DNA of 64,000 nucleotides from Sorghum bicolor (Eukaryota; Streptophyta; Magnoliopsida; Poales; Poaceae), in the NCBI RefSeq assembly GCF_000003195.3, contig NC_012870.2:7556501-7620500 (forward strand). Reading direction: 5' to 3'. A program made the position numbers and the translations under genes. Below, in pieces: positions 21,256-34,473 of this stretch; within the stretch, counting starts at the first letter, position 1; every line of letters begins with the position of its first letter. The notes beneath the pieces are model-generated. The model did no database searches. It saw nothing but the letters and a program-made list of their open reading frames with translations, and was not told the DNA's origin.

Positions 21256-24200
21256 ATGGCGTCCTCCACTCTGCCAGCTTCACCCTTCCGTCCGTCTCTT
21301 CCCGGACCTATGGCCCGGGACCCTGCTAAGCTTAAGCACGTATCCGTTCGAACCCCCGTTCGCCGTCTTCCCGTTGCAGCCTCCGCGGCACCATCGGGCG
21401 CCGCGGCGGCGGCGAGGGAGCGCAGGCGCTTCCTGGAGCGATACGGGCTCAACCCAGACGACTTCGAGGAAGATGCAGGGGAGGACCCAAGGGTTCGTTT
21501 GAATTAGTTTGACCTTAGTCGTAATGATTGTCGCTGCGGATTGGTGTGATTTCGAGTGGTATTTTTTTGGGGGGCAGCAAGAGAAGAGGGACAGGCGGAG
21601 GCGGCGGCAGTCGGGGAGAGGGGAGCAAACTGCGGAAGCAGTAGTTACCCCATCGAAGGCGGCGGAGCCTCGGGAGACTCACAAAATGCTTCAGGTTTGG
21701 ACGGAAATTGTTCCTTTGTTTTGGTCGTGTAATGTAATGTCAGCAGTTATATCAATCTAGTACTCTTCAGAATCACACAAAAATTCGATTCCATTTAGTG
21801 CAACTCTTGGAATTGCATGTCTATCGCATCCATTTGCACGCAGCCTCCGTTGATTCATTATCATTAAGGTGCAAGGTGCTTCGCTTTTAGGAAAACAATC
21901 TGAAGATCAGTGTGTAGGGCATGTAGTTTATAGTTCCCAATGAGATATGTAATTGATCAGCCATTTGTTTTAATGGTGCTAGTGACATGGATTAAGATAG
22001 TTCGATTTGCATATCTGTTGTATCCGTTTGTATGCAGCCTGCACTGATTCATCTAGGTGGAAGGGGTTTTGCTTTTAGACCTGATACATTTGAAGATCAG
22101 CATATATTTGTTATAATTGAGTGTCACACATGAGCTATGTAATTAATCAGCCATTTGTTCTGAGAAATCTAAAAATCTGTTTCAACTTTTCAAGTGTGCG
22201 CTACTTTTTGATTGATAGACTGTGGGTAAATGGTAATAATGATTAGTATCTCTGTATTTAACTAACATATGTTGCTCCTTTCTTTAAGAAAATAATACTA
22301 TCAGATTTCAGCTGGTAACAGTGATGCATCTTCACCTATCACATGCCATGGACCTTATAGTGATTTATATATAAGCCATACAAACTGTTGAGCTTGAAAG
22401 CAGTTTCTCTCCCATCTTGTCATTGTGTGGATTATGTGAAAAGTTGCAGCTTCTGAGAAAAGGGTGTCCACCTGTTGATGTGCTATTATGCTTGTAAGAA
22501 AAAGGTTATGCTTGTTTCTGTTTTTCTTTTTCCAACAAGCCTGAAATGTGTTTTTCCAAATAAAAAATGTTTGTTGCTTGTCCTAGTTATATGCATGCAT
22601 ATCTAATAGTAATCTGTAATGCCAGATTTGTGGAGCAACATTTTTATTGTCTAAACAAGTAAACAGGGTTGTGTGCTGGAATTAATCTTTAACTGTTTGA
22701 GTTTAGGTGCCAATGCTTTCCACAAAAACGTCACTGGTTTACATGATATTTTCTAAGAATTAGAACTGGCATAGGGGCCTCTTCCGCATCTATTTTGAAA
22801 CTTAGTTAAGTGGTTATTTCGAAATGAACTACTTTGGTACTCAAAGTATGTATGTTTCTTTCAGGTGCTAGGCGGAAAAGTCCGCAGAAGAAAATTACTT
22901 TCACCCAAAGATAGGAATGTCCGTCCAATGATGGAAGTTGTCCGAGGAGCAGCTTTTGACATTTTACAAGTATCCATCTATTGGATTTGTTGATGTCACT
23001 TTAATCATTGTTTCCCTTTTGATTTACTCGTATACCGTCATTGACTCATAACTACCACTTGCAGTCAGCTGGTGGTTCTCCTGCTTCGCTCAGACCAGGT
23101 CGGTGGCTAGACTTGTATAGTGGCACTGGATCCGTTGGAATTGAAGCTATGAGCCGAGGATGTTCAGAGGTTGTCCAAAAACTCATGATGAAACTTCAGT
23201 CATGATAGTCTAGATACGAATGCAGATAATCCCAAAGCACCCATTCATCTAATTACCTCTTCTAGTGTTAACATCACAATTCTAATAAGCTTATGGAATA
23301 TGTCTATGGAGATTTCGTTAGGAGGGGGCAGGGATCCTCTAGTGCAAAATAAGACCTGGTGTGCAAAATACATATGTGCTTGGTACAGAAGTATTTCTTT
23401 ACCACCTCTTTTTTAACATCTTTATGGGGCCCTTGCACTGTACTCATCATTGATGGTAGCATGTGAAATTTCAATATTTTTTTATGAAGCAATCAGTATA
23501 TGCAGATCCTGAAAAAAACAATATGGTCCTTAAGACAAATTACTTATGATGTTTTTGTACATCCAAGTAAGGACTACTGCATACATGCCAATGGTTCATC
23601 ATTCATGCACACAAGCACATCAAGTGCAGTGTATTTTTATGTTCAATATGCATGATGATCTTTTCAAGGGATGTCTAGTCTTATACTCCCTCCATCCCAA
23701 ATTATAAGACATTTTGGCTTTACTAGATACATAGCTTTTGCTACGCACTTAGATATACATCTAGATACATAGTTAAAGCCATGTATCTAGAAAAGCCAAA
23801 ACGTCTTATAATTTGGAATGGAGGGAATAATTAAGAAACGTAGCTAGGTGTATGTGAGTTGGCGGAAGTCTTCTTCCATGTATTTTTCCCATAATTGTTG
23901 CATGAGGATCTATTTTAGGAAATGGGCTTAGTCTTCCTCATTACTAACTCCTACAATCCCCACCACTGAAGTTTGAGTCCTCGACCACTTGAATTTTGGT
24001 TGCCTATTCTTATTTACAGCGACACATAGTAACTCCTAGGTTGGTCGGTTTTTTTATCTAGTCTTATAGCTATGAGATTGATTTCAATGCTGACAAATAA
24101 AAAGTGTATAAAACGTTCATGAAACTGCTAATGCTGACAAATCAATATATTCATATATTTGTTTGTCTCTTTTTTTTTATCTAGGCACATTTTGTTGAGA

Positions 24201-25316
24201 TGGATCCTTGGGTCATCTCTGAGGTCCTCAAACCAAATCTGGAGTGTACTGGATTTATTGATGTGTCACACATACATATGCTCCGTGTTGAAAAATTCTT
24301 GGCCAATGCCGAAAAATCTCAAGGTAGGAATCTTCTTAGGAAACACGCATGACTATTGTGGTATGGCCAATGAGATTAACAGACAGCTGTGAGTGAACAA
24401 ATGTACAATAAAATTCTATGCTCAAATATCATACAGAAACTAATATACTGATATTTGTTAGGAAAATTATTGATTATTTTATTCATATTGATATTTGATG
24501 TGAAAACTGCAGTTTATGTAAACATTGTTCTTAGATGGAATTCAGTGATTCATGGATGAATGCCAAAAGCTTAGTAGAACGAAGAAGTGCAGATAATGCA
24601 AATGTGGAAATACCTTATGGCTATTTAGCTACATATTAGATTATTAGCAGTGATTTGCATATCGTTGTAAGGGGTAGAATGTCTGCTTAGCATCCAAGAA
24701 ACAATTGCACCTTTATATTTTAATCATAATGACTTAAATAATCAGGTCTGTAACGAGTTAAACTGATAAATTCATATAATAAGTCATAGCAACGGGGTGA
24801 TTTGGATTCTTTAACAGATTGTTTCTCTCCTCCAACACTTTCTCTTTATATCTCTCAGGTAAATATCCTTCCTTTGATTATATTAGTGTAACACCACCAT
24901 ATCTGGAGGTCAACTATAGCACACTACTCGCCCAGCTTGCAAGGTCACCGTTGGTTGGAAAAGATTGCTTCATCGTGAGTTCCTCATGTTATGTAAACCA
25001 AACTCGTTTTCCCCTATGCACATTTCTGACACCATCTATGTTATTAGCTAGTTGAGTACCCACTGAAAACAGATATGGCTGAATCCTGCGGAAACCTTAT
25101 AAAGGTGGGCTTGCCTTTTGCGTTGACTCCATTCAAGTTCTGATTTGATTTAATGCTAAGCATGGATCCTGTAGTGCTTAGCCCTCTTGATGGTTGTTGT
25201 AGTTGCTCACTTATTTCCAAATGCTGCAGATAGCTGACAGGAGGTTTGGTAGGACTAACTTGCTAATATATGGGCCAACTTGGTCAGAGAAAAAGAGAAG
25301 AAGAGATGATTTGTGA
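21256..25316 (+). CDS. RsmD-like rRNA (guanine-N2) methyltransferase, probably plastid
   Basis: Eight exons join in phase: 21256-21492, 21578-21694, 22865-22969, 23065-23169, 24185-24323, 24859-24974, 25048-25104 and 25230-25316, giving 320 aa. All introns are GT-AG. Residues 1-60 look like a transit peptide (Ser/Pro/Ala/Arg-rich). A very basic linker follows (RDRRRRRQSGRG). The catalytic part starts at VLGGKVRRRKLLSPK and NVRPMMEVVRGAAFDIL. The SAM-binding motif I is LDLYSGTGSVGIEA (about 168-181), followed by AHFVEMDPWV. The substrate-site motif is TPPY (246-249), where bacterial RsmD has DPPY/F. RsmD methylates G966 of 16S rRNA; an organellar 16S rRNA is the likely target here. Exon 7 uses the acceptor ttattag/CTAGTTGAG, which gives LVEYPL. 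A spliced 3'UTR (donor about 25344, acceptor 25440) is possible. The gene is head-to-head with KNOLLE-like. Confidence 0.88.
23686..23827. mobile_element. Stowaway MITE in intron 4 of the RsmD-like gene
   Basis: The ends are CTCCCTCCATCCCAAATTAT and ...ATAATTTGGAATGGAGGGAA, flanked by TA (23684-23685 and 23828-23829). Most of its length folds back on itself (acattttggcttt...aaagccaaaacgt). It lies in the roughly 1-kb intron between exons 23065-23169 and 24185-24323. Confidence 0.9.
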
Positions 25317-25516
25317 AGGGTTCAGGCAAAGTTTGCATACAAGGTATACTGTTCTTGGTGCAAATTTTAGGTCTTCATCACAGTAATACACTGACCTTTG
25401 CACATTTTTTTATCTTAATTCTTCACAATCTCTATGCAGGTGTAGTGACAAAGAGTGCTTTCTGTACCATAACATCACTCGTGAAGAAGTGTAAATCACG
25501 GTTGGGCAAGGTTTAA

Positions 25517-26862
25517 AGTTTCAACATTTGTACCAGAAATATTGACCTACCAAGGCATAGGAAGGCGGTTGATCTTGGTTCTCTGGGTCTATCTCTGAAT
25601 CACTTGCACAGCGCAGAGAGCTCACATTTCTCTTTCCTTTCTGGTCAGAGATCCACATCCGAGAAGAGGGGAAAAAAAGGGTTCTCTACCTTCCAAGCAT
25701 CAGCGTCAAAGTACATTTCATGCACACTTTGGAAAAGAAAAGCGATTACCCTGCCAAGTATTCTTCGAGAGGGGCTTGACGGCTTGTACACTTCTATCAC
25801 TCTATCTACCCCGTGTTTTCTGGGCAGTATGATATGAAGAGTACCCAGATGTATCCAGTACGCTGGTTCAGCTTTTAGGCTGTTAACAATAATTTAACGC
25901 ACTCTATCGCAGTACGTATGCCAATGATGTAGCCAATTAACATTCCCTTTCACCTTTTTGTATTTTACAACAGCCTTGCGCCTCAGCCTTCCATGATATC
26001 GCTGGCAGGATAAAGACACCCAAACATGCGCGAGTGCAGCGATCCGAAGCAAGCAATCTCCTGATCCTTCCTTGCATTTCACGGTACGAGTCCGGCTGTC
26101 CCGGCGTCTGTATATGAGTCGAATTTTTTCCTTCCATTTGCAGCAAGACCTGCACACGTGACATTTCATAGCTGAGGCTAGAGAGCCTGTTGCTGCTGTA
26201 CCAGCATTGAACTGTCAAATGATTCGGCCGATTGGTCTGCTGCATCGTCCAGTCCAGCCATCCACCCAGTCCCTGCATCTTTGGAGCGAGTCCGGCCCTG
26301 ATCAGTTGGTTATTAATCTCCCAGGACCGTTGTCTTGGTATGACCTTGCCGTAGATCAAGTTTAGACTCTAGATTTGGAATATCGATTGATCACACGCTC
26401 TGCGTGTACTGTCCATGTTAGCCTGGCGTTGTGGCATGGCAACTCGTTTGTCACTTTCTCTGGATGCTAGTACATTGGTGTTCGAAACGTGTGAGGGCTT
26501 TTGTGCTTTGTGGTGGCTTGCTGCGGTAAAACAGCTTGCGGCTTAGGGCTTCACAAAGGCTCCTACATGGCTTACAGCCCCATTGTCCAACTCAACGGTG
26601 ATGTTCCATGTTATGAGCTTAGCCCAGTGTGGCTTGCAGAAGCCTTCATGGCTTCATCTGACAAAAGAGTCGGGCATCAACCGCAAATGCATTGTGGCGA
26701 GCTAGTGTGCTAGTGTGTTCTAGCTAGCGAGCGATGGCAGCCTTTTTCAGAACCAGCAGAACAAAGCAGCAGAGAAAGAGAAGTGCTGGTATTAGCTTGC
26801 GTTGTGGATTTAAATAGCTCTAGAAGTTTGTGTATATATTTTTGGCCTCCGTTGATCAAACC
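25517..26862. other. Intergenic, no gene recognised
   Basis: Downstream of the RsmD-like gene. Open frames at 25937-26359 (-) and 26501-26713 (+) lack any recognisable domain, so I do not call them. No repeat with clean ends is seen. Confidence 0.45.
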
Positions 26863-26865
26863 TTA

Positions 26866-27097
26866 GGCCTTGTTTAGTTCGCAAAAATTTTCAAGATTCC
26901 CCGTCACATCGAATCTTTGGTCGAACGCATGAAGCATTAAATATAGACGAAAATAAAAACTAACTGCACAGTTTATCTGTAATTTGTGAGATGAATCTTT
27001 TGAGCCTAGTTACTCCATGATTGGACAATGTTTGTCAAATAAAAACGACATGCTACAGTACCAAAAAAACAAAAAAATTTGCAAACTAAACAAGGCC
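26866..27097. mobile_element. Tourist-like MITE with TTA target duplication
   Basis: This is the clearest copy of the family. Its ends are GGCCTTGTTTAGTTCGC and ...GCAAACTAAACAAGGCC, flanked by TTA at 26863-26865 and 27098-27100. Confidence 0.92.
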
Positions 27098-27100
27098 TTA

Positions 27101-30054
27101 GTTGTCCTAGAGAGAGAGTGTGTGTGCGCTTTTACTGTGCTTGTTTTGTGGTTCTATCGCTTCTCCGATTGTCCAACGATTTTTAGTTGTCATTGAACTG
27201 AGCTCATTCATTTGTCTAGAAAGTCATAATTAAAAATATTATTTATTAATTTATTGTAAAAAAATATCGTTAAATAACTGATAGATTCGATAAGTAAATT
27301 CAAATGAATTGAACAATAGGTTGTTAGTGGTAAGTATTGCTGTCTTTCCATCGTTTTTTTAGTCGTCTTCAAATCTTCTCCTCGTGAATTAAAAAACTTG
27401 TTCAGCAAAAGAATCAGTACCCGGTTTTTTCAACTCCGGAGAAATGAGAACAAAAGGATGGTACATATTCCAAAAGCATGTGCTTGTCAGGCCACTTCGA
27501 TCCAGTGCGCTCCATACAAAGTGCTGATGACACTGAGCACAGGAACACTCGCCCCTTTTCTCCTGGTGATCCGGTCCGTCCGTTCTATTCTTGGCAGCCT
27601 TTTGGTGAGAAAATGGTCGCGGTGGAGCAGGTCTCTCGGCCCTCTGCCCCCCTCCTCTCTCGTCAGGCGAATCTGCTTGGGGTTCAGTGCACTCGGACTC
27701 TCTCGGAGTCGGCGAGCAACGGCCACGGAGCAAGCAGCAGTAGTATAGGTGGCGCCGTGGCGAGCCCAGCCGTGCGCAGGCAATGAACCACGTGATCGTC
27801 TGACGACACGAGTCCCTCGGCACTCAAATGCAGGCGGGCCCCGCCAAGGAATCCGCCACCGACAGCAGTCCACCGACAGCTCGCCCAGATCTCTCGTTGT
27901 TTATTTCCGCGCCACAGCAAGAAAACCAATTTCTTTTTTGCCCCGCTGCTGCTGCCGCTGGTTAGTCCCCGTCTGGCCAGGAGGCCGCGTTAATTAACGT
28001 AACCCAAGTTGTGACGATTGACAGAGGGAGTGTGAGTGTGACCCCTCACCGATTAAGTGCGCACAGGCTCACGTCCACGCCACCTGCTAACAGCCACAAC
28101 ACTGCACGCATAGAGTCGCCTAGGGCGCAACTAATCTTTTCTTTTCACAGGAGGAAATGACTAATTCTCTCACACTACTCGATCGTACTTACTAATCCTA
28201 ATCCTAGTGTGCGGTACACGCCAGTAGTAGCACATGACACGGGCACCAGTACGTGTGTATATCCACGGCCATTGCGGGCATATATATGGTGTAATCAGCA
28301 CCTTAGATTTCTCCTGGTTTCCTTTTGCAGGGGAACATATTAATGCTTCTCCGTATTAAAACCATAGAGTATGTGACTACACATTTTAAAAGAAAGCACT
28401 AGATATTATTGGCAAAGTTGGACCTCGTAGCCTAGTAGGCAACTTAGATAAATAGGAATCTCGTTTTAGTTTAATACATGTATATATATCTAAGCAGTTA
28501 TAATGCTAGTAGTCCTAGTATATATGCGTATGCCGGGCGTGAAATTAAGAAATGGTGGCTGTTGGTTATTATATTGAAAAAAAAGAAAGGGATAACCATC
28601 ATAGGTAGTAGGGCCAAGGCCAAGCGCACTTTTCCCATTTTCCTCTCCACCACATGCATGCTCAGTGGTGTGACTGGTGTCGTCTTCTCCTCCTGAGTCC
28701 TGCTGACCCATAATGCAGCAGCTCTTGTTAAACTACACATTAGAAAAAGGGCAAACCATAAAGAAAAAAAATAGTGTCAGAACCAGCAGCAACGGGTGGT
28801 TAGCGATGAGCGTGCTATACCTAGTGTAGCCGTACTACCACTAAATGCGTCGTCATCGAGCCTTTGAGGAACGGTTACAGGTTACTGCTTTGCAAAGGAA
28901 AGCAAAGCAAAGGAAAGCAGATGGGAACAAGTTAATAACGCCGTCGCTTTCATGCATTATTGCGCCCCAATCTACCTTTGTCACGTACTACTACTCCTTT
29001 CATGAGGCGCGTACAAACAATGAAACAACTGTGCCTCCCCCACCGAGATCTACTACTGTACAAAAGTTAATGACGAAGACCTACCCTCCCTTTTATTACA
29101 TGATTGCCCAAAATGGCCAAATACAAATACAGTAGCCTGCAACTACCCCGCGGTGAGGACCGCGGTTTCTCCTGCATGCTGTGAATTGCTTAGCCAGGTT
29201 CCAAAGTTCCAAACAGTACAGGCAGCAGCATGTGAGACCTGAACAACGGGCGCTCGATGGGTTCGTCTCGTCGGTGCCTACGCTCAGCGCAGCTCAGGTG
29301 GGTGTGGGTGGATGCACACATACACATGACAGCAGCTTCAAATCTCGTACCGTATGAATCGGTACAAACTCGGGCCCGAGCCTCAGCAATGCCCTCAAAG
29401 CGGGCAACCGACTGCCGAGCGGGAGCCTCCTCTTGTACGCGACCGAGCTCTTTTTGTACCCATGCAATCACGCAATTGCGCGGGGCTGCACCTGCATAGA
29501 CACCGCGGCGCAGAGAGCGGAGCGGCGCCCACCCCCCCCATCGGACGCGCATAGGCGCAGCAGACCGACCCCACGAGTGAAGTGGAGTGGCCTCCCACTG
29601 TCCACCACCCCCGGCGCGGCGCACCCACCCACCCACCCACCCGTCGGTCGATAGGGCAGCGGCAACGACAGAGGGAGAGACGAGAAAAGGAGACGCACCC
29701 GAGACCCGAACCGATCACCTTCACCCAGCCCAAAGAGTCGGCGAGCGGGCGGGCGGGGGAAAGCAACGCCCCAACCACCTACCTGATCCCTCCACCCCAT
29801 CGCACGCCATAACAAAGCACAGCACCCACGCAGACGCAGTGCCGTGCCGCACTGCTGCCCTGCCATCTCCCATAACTCACTCGCCTCCGCACGCGCACCC
29901 GCCTGTCCCCCAGCTCGCTCGTGTCGTGCATCCGTCCCGCCCCCCACCCGCCAAGAACTCGCATTGCCGCCGCCGAGCCCAGCCAGGCAGGGGACGGAGG
30001 AGCTAGCGGCCGCGTCGGCGCGGGAGGAGGAGGAGGAGAGCAGGCGGCGGCAGG
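27101..30054. other. Intergenic and 5' flank of the endoglucanase gene
   Basis: No gene is supported. 27500-28000 and 29240-30054 are GC-rich. Open frames there are Arg/Pro/Ala-rich and overlap on both strands, as expected by chance in GC-rich DNA. The last ~250 bases before 30055 probably hold the 5'UTR. A (CCCA)n tract lies at about 29622-29642. Confidence 0.5.
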
Positions 30055-32942
30055 ATGTTCGGGAGGGACCCCTGGGGCGGGCCGCTGGAGATCTCCAACG
30101 CCGACTCGGCGACGGATGACGACCGGAGCCGGGACCTGGACAGGGCGGCGCTGATGCGGCAGCTGGACGAGACGCAGCAGAGCTGGCTCCTGGCGGGGCC
30201 CGGCGACCAGGCCGGCAAGAAGAAGAAGAAGTACGTCGACCTGGGATGCGTCGTCGTCGACCGCAAGATCTTCATGTGGACCGTCGGCACCATCCTCGGC
30301 CTCGGCGTCTTCATCGGATTCATCATGATGATCGTCAAGCTCGTCCCGCACAAGCGGCCCCCGCCGCCGCCCCCCGACCAGTACACGCAGGCGCTGCACA
30401 AGGCGCTCATGTTCTTCAACGCGCAGCGATGTGAGTTTCATTTCTCTTCTGCTGCTGCTGCTGCTGCTGCACAGCTCCCTTCCGAGTTCCTCCTTTCCTC
30501 CTGTCGCTGAATTCTGCCATCAGATCCGGTTTTGCCTAGACATGCACATCGTTCTGGCAGCTAGAGATGTCCGCCATGCCATTTCTTGCCTCTCTTTGTT
30601 GCTTGATGAGTTGGTGGCTACCGCTTATTTCATTCGACGTTTCTGCATTTAGCATGACTTGGGCGCTCAAGATCTGACCTTTTTTCTCTCCCAGTGGACA
30701 ATATACTCCGTCATATAATTAACACGAACAGACTCCACGTGGGGGACAAAAGAAATCACCAGATTCACAAATCCCATTCTGACCTGAAAACTGAGAGACC
30801 AAAGTCTGTGAATTCCTTAAAGCAATTAAAATTGACGAAGAGAATGAGTGCACCGACAGAAATTCTGTTTCACCTGCTCTGCTCACTCACGATGTGTTTG
30901 TCTTCTGGAATGCCAGCCGGTCCGTTGCCAAAGCACAATGGCGTCAGCTGGAGGGGCAATTCCTGCATGAAGGATGGCCTCTCCGACAGCACCGTCCGCC
31001 GGAGCTTGGTTGGGGGCTACTACGATGCAGGGGACGCCATCAAGTTCAACTATCCCATGGCCTGGTCCATGACCATGCTCAGCTGGAGTGTGATCGAGTA
31101 CAGGGCTAAGTATGAGGCCATCGGTGAGCTCGACCATATCAAGGAGCTGATCAAGTGGGGAACAGACTACATCCTCAAAACATTCAATTCATCTGCCGAC
31201 ACGATAGACAGGATTGTCGCTCAGGTTGGTAGCCATAGATCATCTTGATGGCTGATTTGCTCTGTCCCAAGAAATTGGTCAGCAGATCCACCCAATTCAG
31301 TGCACTTCTGATGTCCTTTTTACAACACGTCTTCAGATAACAGACCACTGACTCCCATATGAACTTCTTATTACAGGTGGGTGTAGGTGACACCTCTAAA
31401 GGTGGCAGTCAGCCTAATGACCATTACTGCTGGATGAGACCAGAGGACATCGATTACAAAAGGCCAGTCACTGAGTGTCACTCTTGCTCAGATCTAGCAT
31501 CTGAAATGGCTGCCGCCCTGGCTGCAGCTTCCATAGTGTTCAAGGACAGCAAAACCTACTCTGACAAGCTCGTCAAAGGTGCAAAAGCTCTGTACAAATT
31601 TGGCAGGCTGCAGCGCGGGCGATACAGCCCCAATGGATCCGATCAGGCAATTTTCTACAATTCCACCAGCTACTGGGATGAGTTTGTGTGGGGTGGTGCG
31701 TGGATGTACTTCGCCACAGGGAACAATTCATATCTCACAGTCGCCACAGCCCCAGGAATGGCAAAGCATGCTGGAGCCTATTGGTTTGGAAGTCCAAACT
31801 ATGGAGTATTTACCTGGGATGACAAACTTCCAGGAGCTCAGGTTAGCATACTTCATACTCTTGGCACTGAATCCGATAAAAGTATTCAGTATGATCTTGA
31901 TACATGTCAGAAACATTTTGTATAAGCTGAACATATAAAGAAAAAACTCATTCTTTCTCAAGCTACTACTGCACTGTCAAAGAAAATCAGAAAAGGCTTA
32001 TCAGTGTGATAATGCAGCTTTCTAATGAATATTGATCATCACTAACATAGTTTCTACTTTATCCCAGGTCCTTCTCAGCAGGCTGCGACTCTTCCTAAGT
32101 CCAGGGTACCCTTACGAAGAAATACTGAGGACATTCCACAACCAAACTGACAACGTTATGTGCTCGTATTTACCTCTATTCAATTCATTCAACTTCACTA
32201 AAGGTTGGTGATGTCCCGCTTTGTTTCTCTTTCTTGCTACACAGAACAAAGCTAAGCAATGAAACATTTTGCAGGAGGATTAATACAACTCAACCATGGA
32301 AGGCCTCAACCACTTCAGTATGCTGTCAATGCAGCTTTCCTTGCTTCTTTATACAGTGATTATCTTGAAGCTGCAGACACGCCTGGGTGGTACTGTGGAC
32401 CTAATTTCTACACCACAGAAGTCCTCCGCAAGTTTGCCAGGTCACAGGTAAAGTATTGTTCTTAATGCTCTTTAAGTGCCCAACGTACATTAGCAAGGAA
32501 AGTGAATTGATACTTAAATCTGTTCAATTTGCAGCTTGATTACATCCTTGGAAAGAACCCATTAAAGATGAGCTACGTTGTGGGTTTTGGAAACAAGTAC
32601 CCGAAGCGCCCTCATCACAGAGGTGCATCAATACCTCATAATGGCGTCAAGTATGGATGCAAAGGAGGTTACAAATGGAGGGATACAAAAAAGGCAAACC
32701 CTAATATCCTTGTTGGAGCAATGGTGGCTGGCCCTGACAGGCATGATGGCTACAAAGATGTCCGCACAAACTACAATTACTCAGAGCCTACTCTTGCAGC
32801 AAATGCTGGTTTGGTTGCAGCACTGATTTCTATATCTGATATCAAAACTGGACGGTTCGGCATTGATAAGAACACCATCTTCTCTGCAATTCCTCCAATG
32901 TTCCCAACACCCCCACCACCGCCATCAGCATGGAAACCATAA
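30055..32942 (+). CDS. KORRIGAN-type membrane endo-1,4-beta-glucanase (GH9)
   Basis: Six exons join in phase: 30055-30430, 30917-31224, 31377-31841, 32068-32203, 32275-32447 and 32535-32942, giving 621 aa, the same as KORRIGAN1. The cytosolic tail (1-~71) has a possible dileucine signal (SWLL) and YVDL (60-63), a Yxx-hydrophobic sorting motif. The single signal anchor spans about 72-96 (type II). A Pro-rich stalk precedes the GH9 domain. Catalytic features are DAGD (162-165), PHHR (512-515) and the acid Glu in NYSEPT (about 570). Several N-glycosylation sequons are visible (NSS, NST, NNS, NQT, NFT, NYS). The C-terminal Pro run ([12 protein letters not shown]) is typical of the subfamily. KORRIGAN enzymes associate with cellulose synthase at the plasma membrane and Golgi and are needed for cellulose synthesis and cytokinesis. 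The acceptor at 30916 gives FFNAQRSGPLPKHN, matching family members. It converges with the PPR gene. Confidence 0.95.
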
Positions 32943-34473
32943 AGAGACAGACCTCTGAATATTTTCCAAAGCATCAAATAGGGAAGTGGAGCAAACATAT
33001 GATCATTTGGTACAGCAAAGGCCAGGAACAGGAAAGCGGACAGCATAAGCTTATAGAGCTTGTATTTCTGTACCCGTATGACAGATCAGTATAAAATCCT
33101 CTGTCAAACATAGATCGGAAGTTGTGTGCATCGCGTGAAGCTAATTTTTGGGGGTGTTGTTGCTATTGGCATTCCAGCTCATGTGTGAAGTTCTTTTTGT
33201 AGAAATGGCACCTTTACAAATTATTTTATAGGAGTGACTTTTCATCATAGTAAAGAATTTGTGTGACATATACTCTTGCTTCATTTTGATCCTGTTATTT
33301 TGTATTTAAAAAATCCCTATTTCAAGGGAAACATGTTCACTAAGTTCTCAGACATTACAAGGGAATTGCAAAAGCACGAATAGGAAAATGATTTATAGCA
33401 GTTGCATTGTGCATGGCCTGAAGCAAAGCAGAAGTATCTCTAAGAACTTGTGCAGAAATTATAGCCGTGAACATTGGCTGCGGCTGCAAGGTTTCTAGTT
33501 CATGCTACAGTACTTGCCCAGGGGTAAACAGCTGTAGGCAGCTGCAGCGTCTGCCGCAGCGAACAGGCCAATATGATGACCTTAGACTTCCCACGAAAGC
33601 ATTTCCAACAATACTTTTATTTCCTTGAGGGATTGGAAGGCATTTACAACCGTTAACGAACTATTATCGCAAGAGAACACAAGAACTTCATCGAACAAAG
33701 ACAAACAAACTGATAAATCAAACATGTGTAGAGCTGAGAGACAAAGCATAATTTCATGATTCATGCAAGGTCTTGTAAACAATGATCAAGATAGAAAACA
33801 GAGAATAAAAATAGTCATGTGGATGGCTCAGGTTAGATAACAGGAAACAACAGAGTTTTAAGTTGTGGTGCTGATAAACTGCAATGCATAGTGCTGAAAG
33901 GAAAGGCAATTTTTACACAAGTTATTCTGCAAACTACATGATCCCAGGAAGTTAAATGACATAAAAAGTTCAGAATGCATGTAAAATAACAATTATTCCC
34001 TACTGTGTATGCAAGTGAGTTTGTCCATGAACCCACACATCGGCCATTTAAGCAGGTTCCACGCGGGAGCCTGCTTAAAGTGCCCCATTTGCAGGTTGAA
34101 ACCAGATTAAAATGACCCATTTGTGGATTCACAAATAAACCTGCTTGCATCCTTATTCCCTAGTCAATGGTCAGCAAGATGAACACTCTTAGAAATAGTT
34201 TACCTTATGTGCAAACAAACTTTATTATAGCCACAAATAGTTTACCTATCCCAAAACTTCTCCGTGGTCTCATTGCCTGCTCGCTTGCAAGGCCTTACAA
34301 CAAATCCTCCCTTCTTACAAGAGCACTCAGCTGGCACTAGTTTACACATATATTAGCTTGTAGTCATGAACCACTAACATCCTACATATCTCAACCAAGA
34401 ACACTTCTCTTGCAAGACCAGCATCTCTCATGCAAACAGATTCGGCTTTATCCATAAGCTCGTTTGTTTCAGA
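32943..34473. other. Convergent intergenic region
   Basis: Between the endoglucanase stop (+) and the PPR stop (-). AT-rich, with no coding potential. A short hairpin with the arm 'ttaagcagg' and its complement lies at about 34048-34077 (see findings). The 3'UTRs of both genes are probably within. Confidence 0.55.

Noticed and set aside
25937..26359. 140-codon minus-strand frame downstream of RsmD-like
   Set aside because: No recognisable domain, no splice partners and ordinary composition. Could be real but I cannot support it.
30841..30916. Continuing the endoglucanase exon 2 upstream through the open frame from 30694
   Set aside because: The acceptor at 30916 restores the family sequence FFNAQRSGPLPKHN and the phase. 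The upstream sequence has no similarity.
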